This document shows positions 1 through 8,432 of a stretch of 64,000 nt of DNA, one piece after another. The DNA is from CBDCUC01 sp965222485 (lineage in GTDB: Bacteria > Pseudomonadota > Alphaproteobacteria > Rhizobiales > Hyphomicrobiaceae), in contig CBDCUC010000040.1 of the NCBI GenBank assembly GCA_965222485.1, forward strand, positions 1,860,001-1,924,000. The letters are read 5' to 3'. The translations under genes and the position numbers were made by a program. The notes under the pieces were generated by a model that saw only the letters and a program-made list of their open reading frames with translations, searched no databases and had not been told where the DNA came from. Position 1 is the stretch's first letter. Each line of letters begins with the position of its first letter.

Positions 1-2
1 CG

Positions 3-557
3 GTCGCCAAGTACTACGAGGCGCCGCTGCACATCAAGGCGATCAACGGCACGTTTCTGATCGACGACTTCGGCCGCCAGCGCGCCAAGCCGGAGGACAT
101 CCTCAACCGCTGGATCGTGCCGCTGAACAGCCGCGTCGACTATCTGACGCTGCATACCGGTAAGAGCGCCATGATCCCGTTCGACGAGATCGTGATCTTC
201 TCCACCAACATGCACCCCAACGATCTGATGGACCCCGCCTTCCAGCGTCGTATTTCCTACAAGCTGGAAACCGTGGAGCCGCCGGAAGATCTGTTCCTGA
301 AAGTGTTCCAGGGCATGGCGGGCAAACATGGCCTGCAGCTCACCCGAGAGATCTATCAGCAGGTGCTTGATACAGTCCGGAAAAACGAGGCGCCGCTGGC
401 GTACTTCCAGCCGAAATTCATCGTCGAGCAGGTGTTGGCGAGTTGCAAGTTTGAAGGCGTCAAGCCGCAGTTCACGCCGGAGAATGTTGATGATGCGCTG
501 GCCAACCTGTTCATCGCGCAGAACGATGGCTCGATGTTCGGCGTTAAGCGCAGTTAG
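3..557 (+). CDS. AAA+ ATPase, C-terminal part (5' truncated by window edge)
   Basis: The frame is open from base 3 and ends with TAG at 555-557; the true start lies before the window. The visible 184 residues begin just before a Walker B-like segment (TFLIDDFGR), followed by a sensor-1-like STN (FSTNMHP) and a paired arginine (FQRRISYK) where an arginine finger is expected. An alpha-helical lid region follows. This order is that of AAA+ ATPases, probably a soluble MoxR-like or general AAA protein. The Walker A loop is outside the window, so the subfamily and substrate cannot be named. No partner gene is visible downstream, where a repeat region starts about 40 bases later. Confidence 0.8.
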   Translation, partial: VAKYYEAPLHIKAINGTFLIDDFGRQRAKPEDILNRWIVPLNSRVDYLTLHTGKSAMIPFDEIVIFSTNMHPNDLMDPAFQRRISYKLETVEPPEDLFLKVFQGMAGKHGLQLTREIYQQVLDTVRKNEAPLAYFQPKFIVEQVLASCKFEGVKPQFTPENVDDALANLFIAQNDGSMFGVKRS

Positions 558-598
558 GTGAGAGGGCAGGAAGCCCGAAAGTTTTAAAGTATATTGAG

Positions 599-967
599 CA
601 GGGGTGCGCCGGGGGCGTGCCCCTGTTTGACTCGCGGGCTATTCCGAACGCGTTCGCGTTCGGGCCCGCGTGTACGGCGACGCATACGCCATCTTGCTGA
701 AAGCGCGTCTCCGACACGACGGCTACATGCGCGCCGGGAGGTGCCCTCGCATAAGAGCGTTATTATTATCGCGACGCTATTCAGCGCTGTCGCGCTGGCA
801 CCGCGATATCGGCGACGGCAACGGCTTCGCCTACTGCCGCGCCGGGAGGTTTCCTAACTTGGGTCGAGCCTGCTGACTGGCAAAACAGGGAGCAAGGCGA
901 CCCGGCGCATTGCGCCGCCCGGTCGGAGGTGGCCTGTGCCCTTGGGCGCAGAATAGCCACCGTGAGA
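599..967. repeat. Modular hairpin repeat element, copy 1
   Basis: A stretch without a credible gene that is a string of strong inverted repeats. Modules: a C/G-rich hairpin at 599-625; a nested hairpin at 631-670 with outer arms CGCGGGC/GCCCGCG and inner arms CGAACGCG/CGCGTTCG; a hairpin at 816-839 (CGGCA...TGCCG with inner GGC-ttc-GCC); a CGGCGC-att-GCGCCG hairpin at 903-917; and a GGTGGC...GCCACC hairpin at 928-961. The same modules recur near 1380-1530 and 20105-20305 with paired base changes that keep the stems. The short frames across it are by-products of the GC-rich palindromes. The family is not one I can name. Confidence 0.75.
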
Positions 968-996
968 CAGATAATCGCGCAGCCCTACCCGCCGCC

Positions 997-1266
997 TCAG
1001 GCTTTCATCTTGCGATAACCCCAGCGGCCGGCGAAGCCGAGTAGGCGGCCCAGGGCGTAGCCGAAGACACATTGCGCAAGAGAGAACATGGCAATGATCC
1101 GGAACGCGTTTGTGAAGATGGGGTCCCACCGGATCAGGTTTTCAGGCAGCTCCCAGCCATAGCCGAGGCTCAGAAAAACAAACACCGCAAAGACTGCGTA
1201 GGCACCCGCCGTCCACACGGGCCATCGCAAAATCCCGAAGATTGTTGTGACGAAAATTTCATACAT
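997..1266 (-). CDS. Small two-helix membrane protein, unknown function
   Basis: An 89-residue protein, not recognised. An N-terminal signature (TTIFGILRWPVW) runs into a first hydrophobic helix (about residues 18-36). A second helix spans about 51-72 (FRIIAMFSLAQCVFGYALG), and the tail is basic. No catalytic motif is visible. The support for a real gene is unusual: a truncated relative with the same first 17 residues pattern (ending FGILRWPV) lies 375 bases upstream on the same strand at 1641-1718, and the bases before both ATGs are also alike. Hairpin repeat copies lie on both sides. Function cannot be inferred. Confidence 0.65.
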   Translation of the reverse strand: MYEIFVTTIFGILRWPVWTAGAYAVFAVFVFLSLGYGWELPENLIRWDPIFTNAFRIIAMFSLAQCVFGYALGRLLGFAGRWGYRKMKA

Positions 1267-1379
1267 GTGTTTGGCCCGGCGTTGATTTAAGCGTGCTGAT
1301 TAAACGGCGACGCGAATCGTGAAGGCCTGGCCCCCGCACGTCGCACACGCCCCGTCTACCGGACCTCACGGCCGCCTGT

Positions 1380-1530
1380 CTGTTGTGGTGGGAACAGGGA
1401 GGTGTGTGGCTATTCTGCGCCGTGTGGCGCTATGTTTGTCTCGCGGGCTATTCCGAACGCATTCGCGTTCGGGCCCACGAGTGCGGCGACGGGTACGCCT
1501 TCGGCTACACCCGCGCCGGGTGGTATCCAC
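1380..1530. repeat. Modular hairpin repeat element, copy 2
   Basis: Second copy of the mosaic element. It contains CTGTT...AACAG (1380-1397), a nested hairpin at 1440-1481 (outer CTCG...CGAG, inner CGAACGC-attc-GCGTTCG) and a hairpin at 1490-1513 (CGGGT with inner GCC-ttc-GGC, closing ACCCG), ending in the GCGCCGGG-type box. Module order matches copy 3 near 20105. Relative to copy 1, the 1490-1513 hairpin has swapped GCC/GGC and GGT/ACC pairs that keep the stem. Confidence 0.75.
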
Positions 1531-1640
1531 GGTGGCATGAAATGCGCCGCGACCGTTGCAATGCGTGATCCGGCGGGCGTCGAGTTGACCGCCGTCGCGG
1601 TAGCCGGAGGCGTCGCGATCGGCGCGTCGCGTGCCGGCGC

Positions 1641-1718
1641 TTAAGCGCCGAATAGCACGTGACGAATAACGGGCCACCGCAAAATGCCAAACAGCGCTGT
1701 CACTTGAACTTCGAACAT
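1641..1718 (-). pseudogene. Truncated copy of the 997-1266 small membrane protein
   Basis: Reads MFEVQVTALFGILRWPV and then diverges, stopping after 25 residues. The first 17 residues match the pattern of the neighbouring gene (M-[YF]-E-x-x-V-T-x-[IL]-FGILRWPV), and the bases just before the ATG also resemble it. The stop codon lies in a perfect 16-base palindrome (1635-1650, CGGCGC-TTAA-GCGCCG), suggesting that a hairpin module replaced the rest of the gene. A short functional peptide cannot be excluded. Confidence 0.55.
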
Positions 1719-1970
1719 GGGTTGGGGCCTGGCTCGCCTAGGTCGTCACTGTGTTCGCAAGCGTTGCGAATTGCAAGGCTTGGCGGGCGCAGGTCTTGGG
1801 AACTCCATCCTGTCGAAGCGCGCGCAGGTTTGTCTGTTGTTGTCGGAATGATGTGTGAGACGGATGTTCTTGACGGCGGTGTCTCATCAAGTGGACAATG
1901 CCAATGAGAAATGTCGGACCAGCTGCGATGTCAGCCCAACCGGCGTTTCTCACAATTCTCAGGAGACGTA

Positions 1971-3437
1971 ATGACCGAGATTAGACTTTCTCGTGGTACT
2001 TGGCGGCTTAACGAGCAGAGTGCACTTGCGCCTGCTGGAGGTTTTGGAGAGGTCTTCCGGGGTGAGGGGGCAGAGGGGGCCGTCGCCATCAAGCGACTCA
2101 AAATAACAGCGGACGCAGCGGCGCATCGTGAGATGAAAATTGGCCAGGCATTGGCCGATCGCCGACTGGCACACGTCGTCGCGGTACTGGACCATGGCCA
2201 AGATGCGAACAGTGATCGATACTACCTCGTGATGCCGATTTGTGAATACAGCCTCCAGGATCAGATCGGAAAGAGCGGGCCGCTTAGTTGGGAAGAGGGA
2301 AAGGACGTAGCGCTCGACATTATTTCCGGGCTGGAGGAAGTGCGGGACATTGTCCATCGTGATCTAAAGCCAGCTAACGTCCTCTATCATGAAGGACGCT
2401 GGAAAGTCGCCGATTTCGGCATTGCCAAATTTGTCGAAGATAGCACGTCCCGTGAAACACTCCGGGGGTCCCTCACACCGACATATGCTGCCCCGGAGCA
2501 ATGGCGGGGCGAACGTCCTACGGGAGCGACAGACATATATGCGCTCGGCTGCATCCTGCACGCGATGATCAACGGGCGCCCGCCGTTTCTTGGGAGCATT
2601 GACGAGGTGCGAGAGGGGCACCTCAACAGGGAGCCGCCGCACTTGAAGGGCGTAGATCACAGGTTGGAAGGCTTCGGAAGATTGATGCTGCGAAAGATCG
2701 CCGAAAACCGACCTTCGCTTGAACGTTGTCGAAAAGTATACTCGGAAGTAGGCTCGCACCCATTGAGGGAACGGAGCCGAGCATTGGCGGCTGCGGGTGC
2801 TAAGGTGGCGCAGGAAGAGCTTGCTGCGGAAGCGCAGAAGCGTACTGAGGAAGATGCGCAGCAGTCTCGAAAACTGGCCTCTGAGGAAGCAATTTCAGAA
2901 TTGCACGGCATTCTCAGTCACCTGTTCGATGAAATCGTCGCTACATCAGAGATGGCGAAGAGAAGCGACAGGAGTATCAAGCTGGGTTCGGCTGAATTGG
3001 CGTATGAACAACCAACATCCGTCGGCGTCGCTGATCACCAGTCAGGATGGGATGTTCTGGCAGCATCGATATTGCGGGTAGGTGGGCGCGTCGACAGGCA
3101 AGCGGCCCACGAGCCCGAATTCTATGTTTATGAGGCCACGCTCGCCTACTCGAAATCTCCGGAAGACACAAGTTATAGGTGGCGGGAATTGTCCTTCTTT
3201 AATTGGGCAAGCCCCGGCTCGACAGCCCCAGTCGCCCTTAGTCCTCATTCACCTGAGTTTCATTTAGCGCTTTCGAGAGTGGTCAGCGGCTGGCAAACAG
3301 CCTTTGAGCCAACCCCCATTGATGGCGAGGATGAAGATGCTTTCGCAGAACGATGGATAAAGTTGTTCACCAAAGCGGTGACTGGCAGGTTGATCCCGCC
3401 AACTAGGCTTCCGCTTTCCCTTTCCTATTTCGACTAA
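1971..3437 (+). CDS. Hanks-type serine/threonine protein kinase with unknown C-terminal domain
   Basis: ATP-dependent protein kinase, predicted cytosolic because no membrane helix is visible. In the 488-residue product the kinase landmarks are in order: glycine loop GGFGEVFRG (23-31), lysine in VAIK (Lys41), catalytic loop HRDLKPANVL (Asp131), DFG (148-150) and APEQW (174-178). It is an RD kinase. After about residue 265 comes a charged Ala/Glu helix resembling a coiled coil (about 290-330), then about 150 residues I do not recognise. I chose the ATG at 1971 because an AGGAG lies before it; the frame stays open upstream to 1911. A potassium-channel-like gene follows on the same strand. The patch looks AT-richer than its surroundings, suggesting transfer. 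Confidence 0.85.
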   Translation: MTEIRLSRGTWRLNEQSALAPAGGFGEVFRGEGAEGAVAIKRLKITADAAAHREMKIGQALADRRLAHVVAVLDHGQDANSDRYYLVMPICEYSLQDQIGKSGPLSWEEGKDVALDIISGLEEVRDIVHRDLKPANVLYHEGRWKVADFGIAKFVEDSTSRETLRGSLTPTYAAPEQWRGERPTGATDIYALGCILHAMINGRPPFLGSIDEVREGHLNREPPHLKGVDHRLEGFGRLMLRKIAENRPSLERCRKVYSEVGSHPLRERSRALAAAGAKVAQEELAAEAQKRTEEDAQQSRKLASEEAISELHGILSHLFDEIVATSEMAKRSDRSIKLGSAELAYEQPTSVGVADHQSGWDVLAASILRVGGRVDRQAAHEPEFYVYEATLAYSKSPEDTSYRWRELSFFNWASPGSTAPVALSPHSPEFHLALSRVVSGWQTAFEPTPIDGEDEDAFAERWIKLFTKAVTGRLIPPTRLPLSLSYFD

Positions 3438-3658
3438 CCTACAAAGAGCGGTAACTCTTACAGCATTTTACCTTCGTCGGCGAAACCGCAGCGCTTGGTG
3501 CTCACTCATATAGGCGTTTTCAACAATTGTGGGGGCGAGCGTGGTGACACCGCTCCGTCCTATTACAAGCGTGGATAAGGCCAAGTGTGGCAACTTGGCT
3601 TCAATACGAAGTGGTAAACACGTTCAAGTAAATTTCGGCAGGGATCAAGAGAGGCTTA

Positions 3659-4216
3659 GTGCGCCTTTTAAGGTATTGGCTAAAGAGGTTCGAACGGTCC
3701 GGTGGATTACAGCGCGCGCTTCGCTTTGTACTCCTCGTGTCCTTTTTCTTGTCCGTATTCTGGGCGACATACTTTTGGCTTAACTTCGAGGGACTTCCCA
3801 TCCAGCAAGGTAAACCTTGTGAGAATGCAATCGACACAGGATTCGCTGGCTGGAATCGCATGGTCCTCTTTGCTTGGACCATTTTTGTCCTGTTCCTGTT
3901 GGCCTCTCCCTACCTGCGGAGATCGAATGACCCTCCCCCAATCTACTATGTTCCTTTGATCGTCATCTTTATCAATGCACAAATGTTCACCACATATGTG
4001 CAGTATGGGATCGTGGCTACCGACGGCACGCAAGTCACCCCGTCTGACATCCTTTACTTCACTATCATCACTTTCACCACAGTAGGTTACGGAGATTTTC
4101 AGCCTTGTCCTGCTGCGCGATTGTTCGCGGCATTTCACGGCTTCTTCGGTATCGTCTGTGCTGCGCTAATTGCCATTTTGCTATCTAGGGTAACCGATGC
4201 AACACGCAGCAAGTAG
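3659..4216 (+). CDS. Potassium-channel-like membrane protein
   Basis: Predicted inner-membrane ion channel of 185 residues. Hydrophobic segments lie near residues 21-42, 66-84, 95-118 and 154-177. A pore-loop signature, TTVGYGDF (140-147), sits between the last two, as in Ion_trans_2 channels; the TVGYG filter is that of potassium channels. No cytoplasmic RCK or cyclic-nucleotide domain follows, so gating would have to come from elsewhere. The start is GTG at 3659 behind GAGAGG; no ATG fits. It lies 221 bases after the kinase on the same strand, so a functional pairing with the kinase is possible but unproven. Confidence 0.8.
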   Translation: MRLLRYWLKRFERSGGLQRALRFVLLVSFFLSVFWATYFWLNFEGLPIQQGKPCENAIDTGFAGWNRMVLFAWTIFVLFLLASPYLRRSNDPPPIYYVPLIVIFINAQMFTTYVQYGIVATDGTQVTPSDILYFTIITFTTVGYGDFQPCPAARLFAAFHGFFGIVCAALIAILLSRVTDATRSK

Positions 4217-4328
4217 CGCTGCAGCCGTCGCGGTGCAGTTCGGCGGCAATGGGGCAAGAGCCATCTCTATTCCGCTGGTTTGTCGGAAGCATCGGCCGCC
4301 GCCGACCGCTTCGCACAGTTGCGTTCAC

Positions 4329-5063
4329 CTAATCACGGCTGGCAAATATGAAATCCGCAATCTGGAAACGCTTGTAGTGCATCTGTGATGATGGGTGCCA
4401 TAGATCGACCCGTTGCCCCCACCTGCCGTCCTGCACAAATAGCACACTGACGGCAATATTCTTGACCTGATAGAGCCAGCCGGCGAGCACGCTGCCATTC
4501 TCTGTCGTCCAGCAGTGAAGGTCCGTCCGACCGAGCGTGCCGTCGCATTTGCCGAATTGCAGATGTACCTCCGAATGAGGTCGATCGTTCATAATTGCCT
4601 GGGAGAAGGGCAAAATATCGATTGGGATGTCAGCTTTGTTTGACTTGGCTTCACACAGCATGCAGCCGAACAGCTTTAGAAAGAATAGGTGCACATTGAT
4701 CATTTCTTGGCGAGTGTCGTAGCGAAAAATCTGATTGGCGCGCACCCATTGGCCAATCACAAGCCTACGGTCTCGGAGTTGTTGAGACATGTGCTCCCAG
4801 GCGCGATCGTGCGGTTGGGTGCGCGCTGTGTTACATTCGTGGCAAATACGAATGGGTGCCTTTAGTATCTTCGCATTGAAGCTCTTGACGGGTCTATTCA
4901 TGCGATCCAGGTCGTGGAAATAAGCGGGGCGTTCCTGTGTCGGTGCCCCGAGAACGGCAGCGAGGTCACTACGCTTCGTCATATGCTCGCCGGAATTCGC
5001 TTCATTGCAGCCGCAGATCCAGCAACGGGCGATGACAGGTGCCTTTGGTTCCTCGCCAATCAA
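4329..5063 (-). CDS. HNH-like zinc-site protein (putative nuclease)
   Basis: A 244-residue protein opening with a treble-clef-like arrangement: CWICG near residue 14, a Glu-His pair (SGEHMTKRSDL, about 24-34), then CHECNTA near 74. A CxxC, an (E/S)H and a second CxxCN are typical of HNH endonuclease folds, so metal-dependent DNA cleavage is possible; the rest is unrecognised. The only in-frame start that includes the first CxxC is TTG at 5063, because a stop lies ten codons upstream. It converges on the channel gene. A divergent HNH protein of unknown role remains the safest description. Confidence 0.55.
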   Translation of the reverse strand: MIGEEPKAPVIARCWICGCNEANSGEHMTKRSDLAAVLGAPTQERPAYFHDLDRMNRPVKSFNAKILKAPIRICHECNTARTQPHDRAWEHMSQQLRDRRLVIGQWVRANQIFRYDTRQEMINVHLFFLKLFGCMLCEAKSNKADIPIDILPFSQAIMNDRPHSEVHLQFGKCDGTLGRTDLHCWTTENGSVLAGWLYQVKNIAVSVLFVQDGRWGQRVDLWHPSSQMHYKRFQIADFIFASRD

Positions 5064-5195
5064 AGAAGTATCCCCAACTGGGGGGCAAGGCTAAGATCAT
5101 CAATTTCAATCTTCGTGCTGCCCCGGTCCGATCTTTCCACGTGCGCAGGCGCAGACCCTCTATTGTTAACAAACCACGCTTGCTTACAGGCCCCC

Positions 5196-6653
5196 CTACG
5201 CAACCTCCGCCCGCACTTCCTGACCCGGTGCCGTGATTGGTTTGGCGCAGGCCCATTCGGCGACGGCGTCGATGTCGTAGGTGCGGCACGCCTCCATCAG
5301 GATGCGGCACTCCGTCCAGATGTCGCCGTCGACCATCGGCATAAAGAGGTCATGCACGTTGTCGACGCCGAGGTAGCAGCGCACGCCCGCTTCCTTCAGC
5401 TTCGGATAAGGCGCGATGGAGTTGTGCAGCGGCGCCGTCATCGCGAGTTGCTTCATGCTGAGGGCGGCTGAGGGGCAGATGATGATGCCCATGTCCGCTT
5501 CCAGGACCTTTTCGATGACGCGGTCCTGCTCGCGCTCGTCCTTGGCGCCGAGTGAGATCGCGTGCACGCCGAACACCTGGCCCTGCATGCCGTGCTCGAT
5601 GGTTTTGACGGCTAAGAGCTCGGTCTCGTTTTCCAGCGGATTGTTTTCCTGGTCGACGTGCACGTCGAGCGGCTTGCCGAGCTTCTTGGCAAGCTCCAGG
5701 ATGACGTCGAGGTGCTTTTCCGCCTGCGGCCGGTCGCGCGAGGGCAGGCCGCCGCAATAGTCGGCGAGCCGGCAGGCCTCCGCGTATTGTTCGAATGAGG
5801 CTTCATCCAGCACACCCTGCAGCGGCTGCACACCGATTTCGAAATGGATGCGGTCGCGGTAGCGCCGTTTCACTTCGAGCGCGGCGTTGATGGGTTTTTG
5901 CCCGATGGTGCTGTCGGCATCGACCATGGTGCGGCAGTAGGTGACGCCTTGCGCGATCATGGCTTCCACGCCGCGCGAGATGCGTTCCACCAGCCCGTCG
6001 TGGCTGTAGCTTTCGCTTTCCTTCAAGTGTTTGTAGAGGTCCCACTTTTTCTGCATGTCGACCTGGCCGAGCAGAAGGTTTTCGCGGGTGATGAGATAAG
6101 CCTTGTCGAAGTGGGCGTGGTGGTTGGCAAGCCCGCCCATTTTTTGCGCGGCTTCCAGGAAGTGCAGCTTCAGGTTCCAGGGTTCAGAGTCGTCGGCGAG
6201 CTTGTAGCGGTAGGTGCCGCGCTCGGTGTCGACGATCAGCTGTTCCAGCGTGGCGATGCCGACGTCGCAGTCGGTGATCAGCGGAATGCCGTTTTCGATG
6301 GACATCTTGCGGATGAGTTTGGCATCAGAGTCTTCGTCATAGTCTTCAACGCCGGTGAGCACGTTGATGACGAGGTCGAAGCGGTCGGCTTTCAGCAGCG
6401 TCAGGATGTTGGGCGAGTGGCCCTCGGTAATCTTGTGGACAAGCGTGCTGTCCAGCCCGTGCTCCTTGAAGTAGCGGTGCGTGCCCGGTGTCGCATAAAG
6501 GTCGACATCGAGCGACAGGATGCGCCGGATCGCCGGCAGCATGCGTTTTTTGTCTTCCGGCCGCCCGGCGCTGATCAGCATGCTCTTTCGGGTCTTCTTG
6601 CCGAGCAGCTTCAAGTTGAAGGCGAGCAGTTCGAGGGAAGTTGAGTCTGTCAT
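5196..6653 (-). CDS. Fusion of MGS-like domain and cytosine-deaminase-like amidohydrolase
   Basis: The 485-residue product has two recognisable halves. Residues about 22-150 resemble the methylglyoxal-synthase-like domain of carbamoyl-phosphate synthase and PurH (LYATPGTHRYF at 52-62, DLVINVLTG at 93-101). Residues about 175-480 are an amidohydrolase with metal ligands in the expected order: HAH (179-181), His332 in DVHVDQ, His364 in GVHAIS and Asp431 in LGVDNVHD. HFDKA resembles the HLDKA of cytosine deaminases. A hydrolytic deaminase acting on a pyrimidine-like ring is the best guess; the N-terminal domain may bind a phosphorylated ligand. AGGAGG precedes the ATG. It stands alone, with no purine or pyrimidine gene beside it. 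Confidence 0.8.
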   Translation of the reverse strand: MTDSTSLELLAFNLKLLGKKTRKSMLISAGRPEDKKRMLPAIRRILSLDVDLYATPGTHRYFKEHGLDSTLVHKITEGHSPNILTLLKADRFDLVINVLTGVEDYDEDSDAKLIRKMSIENGIPLITDCDVGIATLEQLIVDTERGTYRYKLADDSEPWNLKLHFLEAAQKMGGLANHHAHFDKAYLITRENLLLGQVDMQKKWDLYKHLKESESYSHDGLVERISRGVEAMIAQGVTYCRTMVDADSTIGQKPINAALEVKRRYRDRIHFEIGVQPLQGVLDEASFEQYAEACRLADYCGGLPSRDRPQAEKHLDVILELAKKLGKPLDVHVDQENNPLENETELLAVKTIEHGMQGQVFGVHAISLGAKDEREQDRVIEKVLEADMGIIICPSAALSMKQLAMTAPLHNSIAPYPKLKEAGVRCYLGVDNVHDLFMPMVDGDIWTECRILMEACRTYDIDAVAEWACAKPITAPGQEVRAEVA

Positions 6654-7462
6654 GTCTGCGACCTCCTGGGCTCGTGGCTTGGGCGCGCGCGAAGTTGGCG
6701 CGTGAAAAGCCTCGCACGTGTTTTGATGTCATAGGGGAGGTCAAAGCCGCCCGGCCGTTCATTCGAGAACATTGCGGCGGAAACGGGAGATGGAACGGGG
6801 GAACGAAAACGGGAGTGGCAAACGGGGCCGATCTCGTTCCCGTTCGTCATCGTAGCCAGCCTGTCTGTCGATGGTTCGACATTGTGCTAACTTTAAAGCT
6901 CCGTCTAATCTACCGCAGGCGCGCCGCCGGCGCATCGGCTCGAAGTCCAGCCTGCATTGACCATACCTTTGCCGACATAGCCCGAATGGCTTGAGTCGTC
7001 GAGGCCCCGGTTGAACAAATCTGTCTTACCAGAGCATGGGTGACGGGGTGCAGGCGGCGAAATGGGGCTGTCATGACCCTGCTGGCGCGCGCCCGTGTTC
7101 AATCCGCCCGGTGTCACTGAGGCGTTTATTGCGCAAAAACACTTTGCCGCGTCAAATGTTTAATTGTCTCATGCTGGGGCGGGAAGGGCTGCGGTTGCCC
7201 GTGGCGGGTGGGGCTGTGGTTCGACTGCACCGGTGAGGGCGGGCTTTCGTGTTCTCAACAAGTTTCGGTTTGGATGACGGTGCCGGCCGGCGCGGCTCTC
7301 AGAAAAAAGGACGCGCCACGCGTGGCATTGGGCGCGCCCAGTTGCGACGAACTTTTCTTGCAGCCTTGGGCCCGAAAGCCCGTCGTGAAAAGGTTACGCG
7401 GTTGGGTGGCGCGCCGATCAGATTGGACCGGGGCCTCACATGAGTTTGAACGCCTGTTCCGG
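6654..7462. other. Non-coding stretch with G-rich direct repeats
   Basis: No convincing gene on either strand. It presumably carries the promoter of the minus-strand amidohydrolase. Four AACGGG boxes recur at about 13-base spacing (6781, 6793, 6807, 6820), with an inverted CCCGTT at 6839-6844. I see nothing else here. Confidence 0.4.
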
Positions 7463-7537
7463 TTAGCCGGTCTTGCGTGTCGATGCGTAAATGATGAGTC
7501 CAAGTCCAATAAGGACTACGGCGCCGCCATGTAGCAT
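7463..7537 (-). pseudogene. 24-residue hydrophobic peptide, possible transporter remnant
   Basis: An ATG-started frame encodes a 24-residue peptide: one hydrophobic helix (GGAVVLIGLGLIIYAS) with a basic tail, then TAA. GAAGGGA lies before it. The pattern, and the open frame just upstream (RREHA), resemble the last helix of EamA/DMT-family exporters, so this may be the surviving 3' end of a lost transporter gene. It could equally be a small membrane peptide. The resemblance is by eye only. Confidence 0.3.
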
Positions 7538-7654
7538 AGCATGTTCCCTTCGTGCCAAAGCGTGATGGGGGCAAAACGTATGAACCGCGTGCAACGGATC
7601 ACTACTGGTGACAGTACGTCGCATGCTTTTTCAGTCGCGGCTAAATCTGTGGTT

Positions 7655-8419
7655 TTAGGATTTTGATGGCGCGATGAACGTGCGGATCAGCCAGAAAAAG
7701 ATCGGGTAAGGCAGGATGCGGGCGAGCTTCAGCTGCAACACCATCGGCCAGGGATAGGCGATCTCGAATTTTTTGCGTTTCAAACCGCGGATGGTCTTTT
7801 CGGCCGCCGTGCGCGCATCGATCATGTAGGGCATGTCGAAGTCGTTCACCTCGGTCATCGGCGTATCGACGAAACCCGGGTTGACAACGGACATGGTGAC
7901 GCCTCGGCGTTTGAGTTCCGGCTGCAAACTTTCAGCCACATGAACGACGGCTGACTTGCTTGCCCCGTAGGCGGCCGACTTCGGCAGGCCTCGATAGGAT
8001 GCCACAGAAGCAATCGGGGCGATATGACCGCGGCCGCGACCGGTCATTGCGGGTATGAGGGGCGCCATGCAGTTGATCACACCAAGATAATTGACGCTCA
8101 TAAGGCGCTCGTAGGCATCGGCGTCAAATTCTTTGGCACCCATCGGCTTCCAAACGCCCGCACTCAGAATTGCAAGGTCGATAGGGCCGAGGTCAGCTTC
8201 GATACGCCGGACGATATCGCTCATGCCGGCACGATCGGTTACGTTGCCGGGGTATGCGTAGATGTTGTCGGAACTGCCTGCCAACGCATCGAGTTTGTCG
8301 CTTGCCCTCGACGTGACCGCGACTTTTGCGCCGGCTTCGGCGCAAAGACGCGCAAGTTCATAGCCAATTCCGGAGCTACCGCCCGTGATCCAAACAACAT
8401 TCCATGTGGATGTAGCCAT
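7655..8419 (-). CDS. Short-chain dehydrogenase/reductase
   Basis: NAD(P)-dependent oxidoreductase of 254 residues. The Rossmann glycine motif TGGSSGIG lies at residues 12-19, the ILSAG equivalent of NNAG follows, and the catalytic YGASK (Tyr-x3-Lys) comes at about 151-155. The C-terminal end is hydrophobic (YPWPMVLQLKLARILPYPIFFWLI), suggesting membrane association, as in SDRs acting on lipid-like substrates. It starts 13 bases after the stop of the ChrR-like gene and so is the third gene of that operon. Members of this SDR group are often found with RpoE/ChrR modules, which fits a role in membrane or lipid repair after photo-oxidative stress. The substrate is unknown. Confidence 0.85.
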   Translation of the reverse strand: MATSTWNVVWITGGSSGIGYELARLCAEAGAKVAVTSRASDKLDALAGSSDNIYAYPGNVTDRAGMSDIVRRIEADLGPIDLAILSAGVWKPMGAKEFDADAYERLMSVNYLGVINCMAPLIPAMTGRGRGHIAPIASVASYRGLPKSAAYGASKSAVVHVAESLQPELKRRGVTMSVVNPGFVDTPMTEVNDFDMPYMIDARTAAEKTIRGLKRKKFEIAYPWPMVLQLKLARILPYPIFFWLIRTFIAPSKS

Positions 8420-8432
8420 AGCGGTTGCTTAT

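Noticed and set aside
594..876. Short frames on both strands across the hairpin repeat
   Set aside because: They follow the palindromic GC-rich modules, have no start sites or motifs, and change frame between repeat copies.
599..1530. CRISPR array
   Set aside because: The repeats are hairpin modules of different lengths with irregular spacing and no unique spacers; no cas gene is present.
1738..1953. A 71-codon minus-strand frame upstream of the kinase gene
   Set aside because: It overlaps the kinase's upstream region and has no ribosome-binding site, conserved motif or clear helix.
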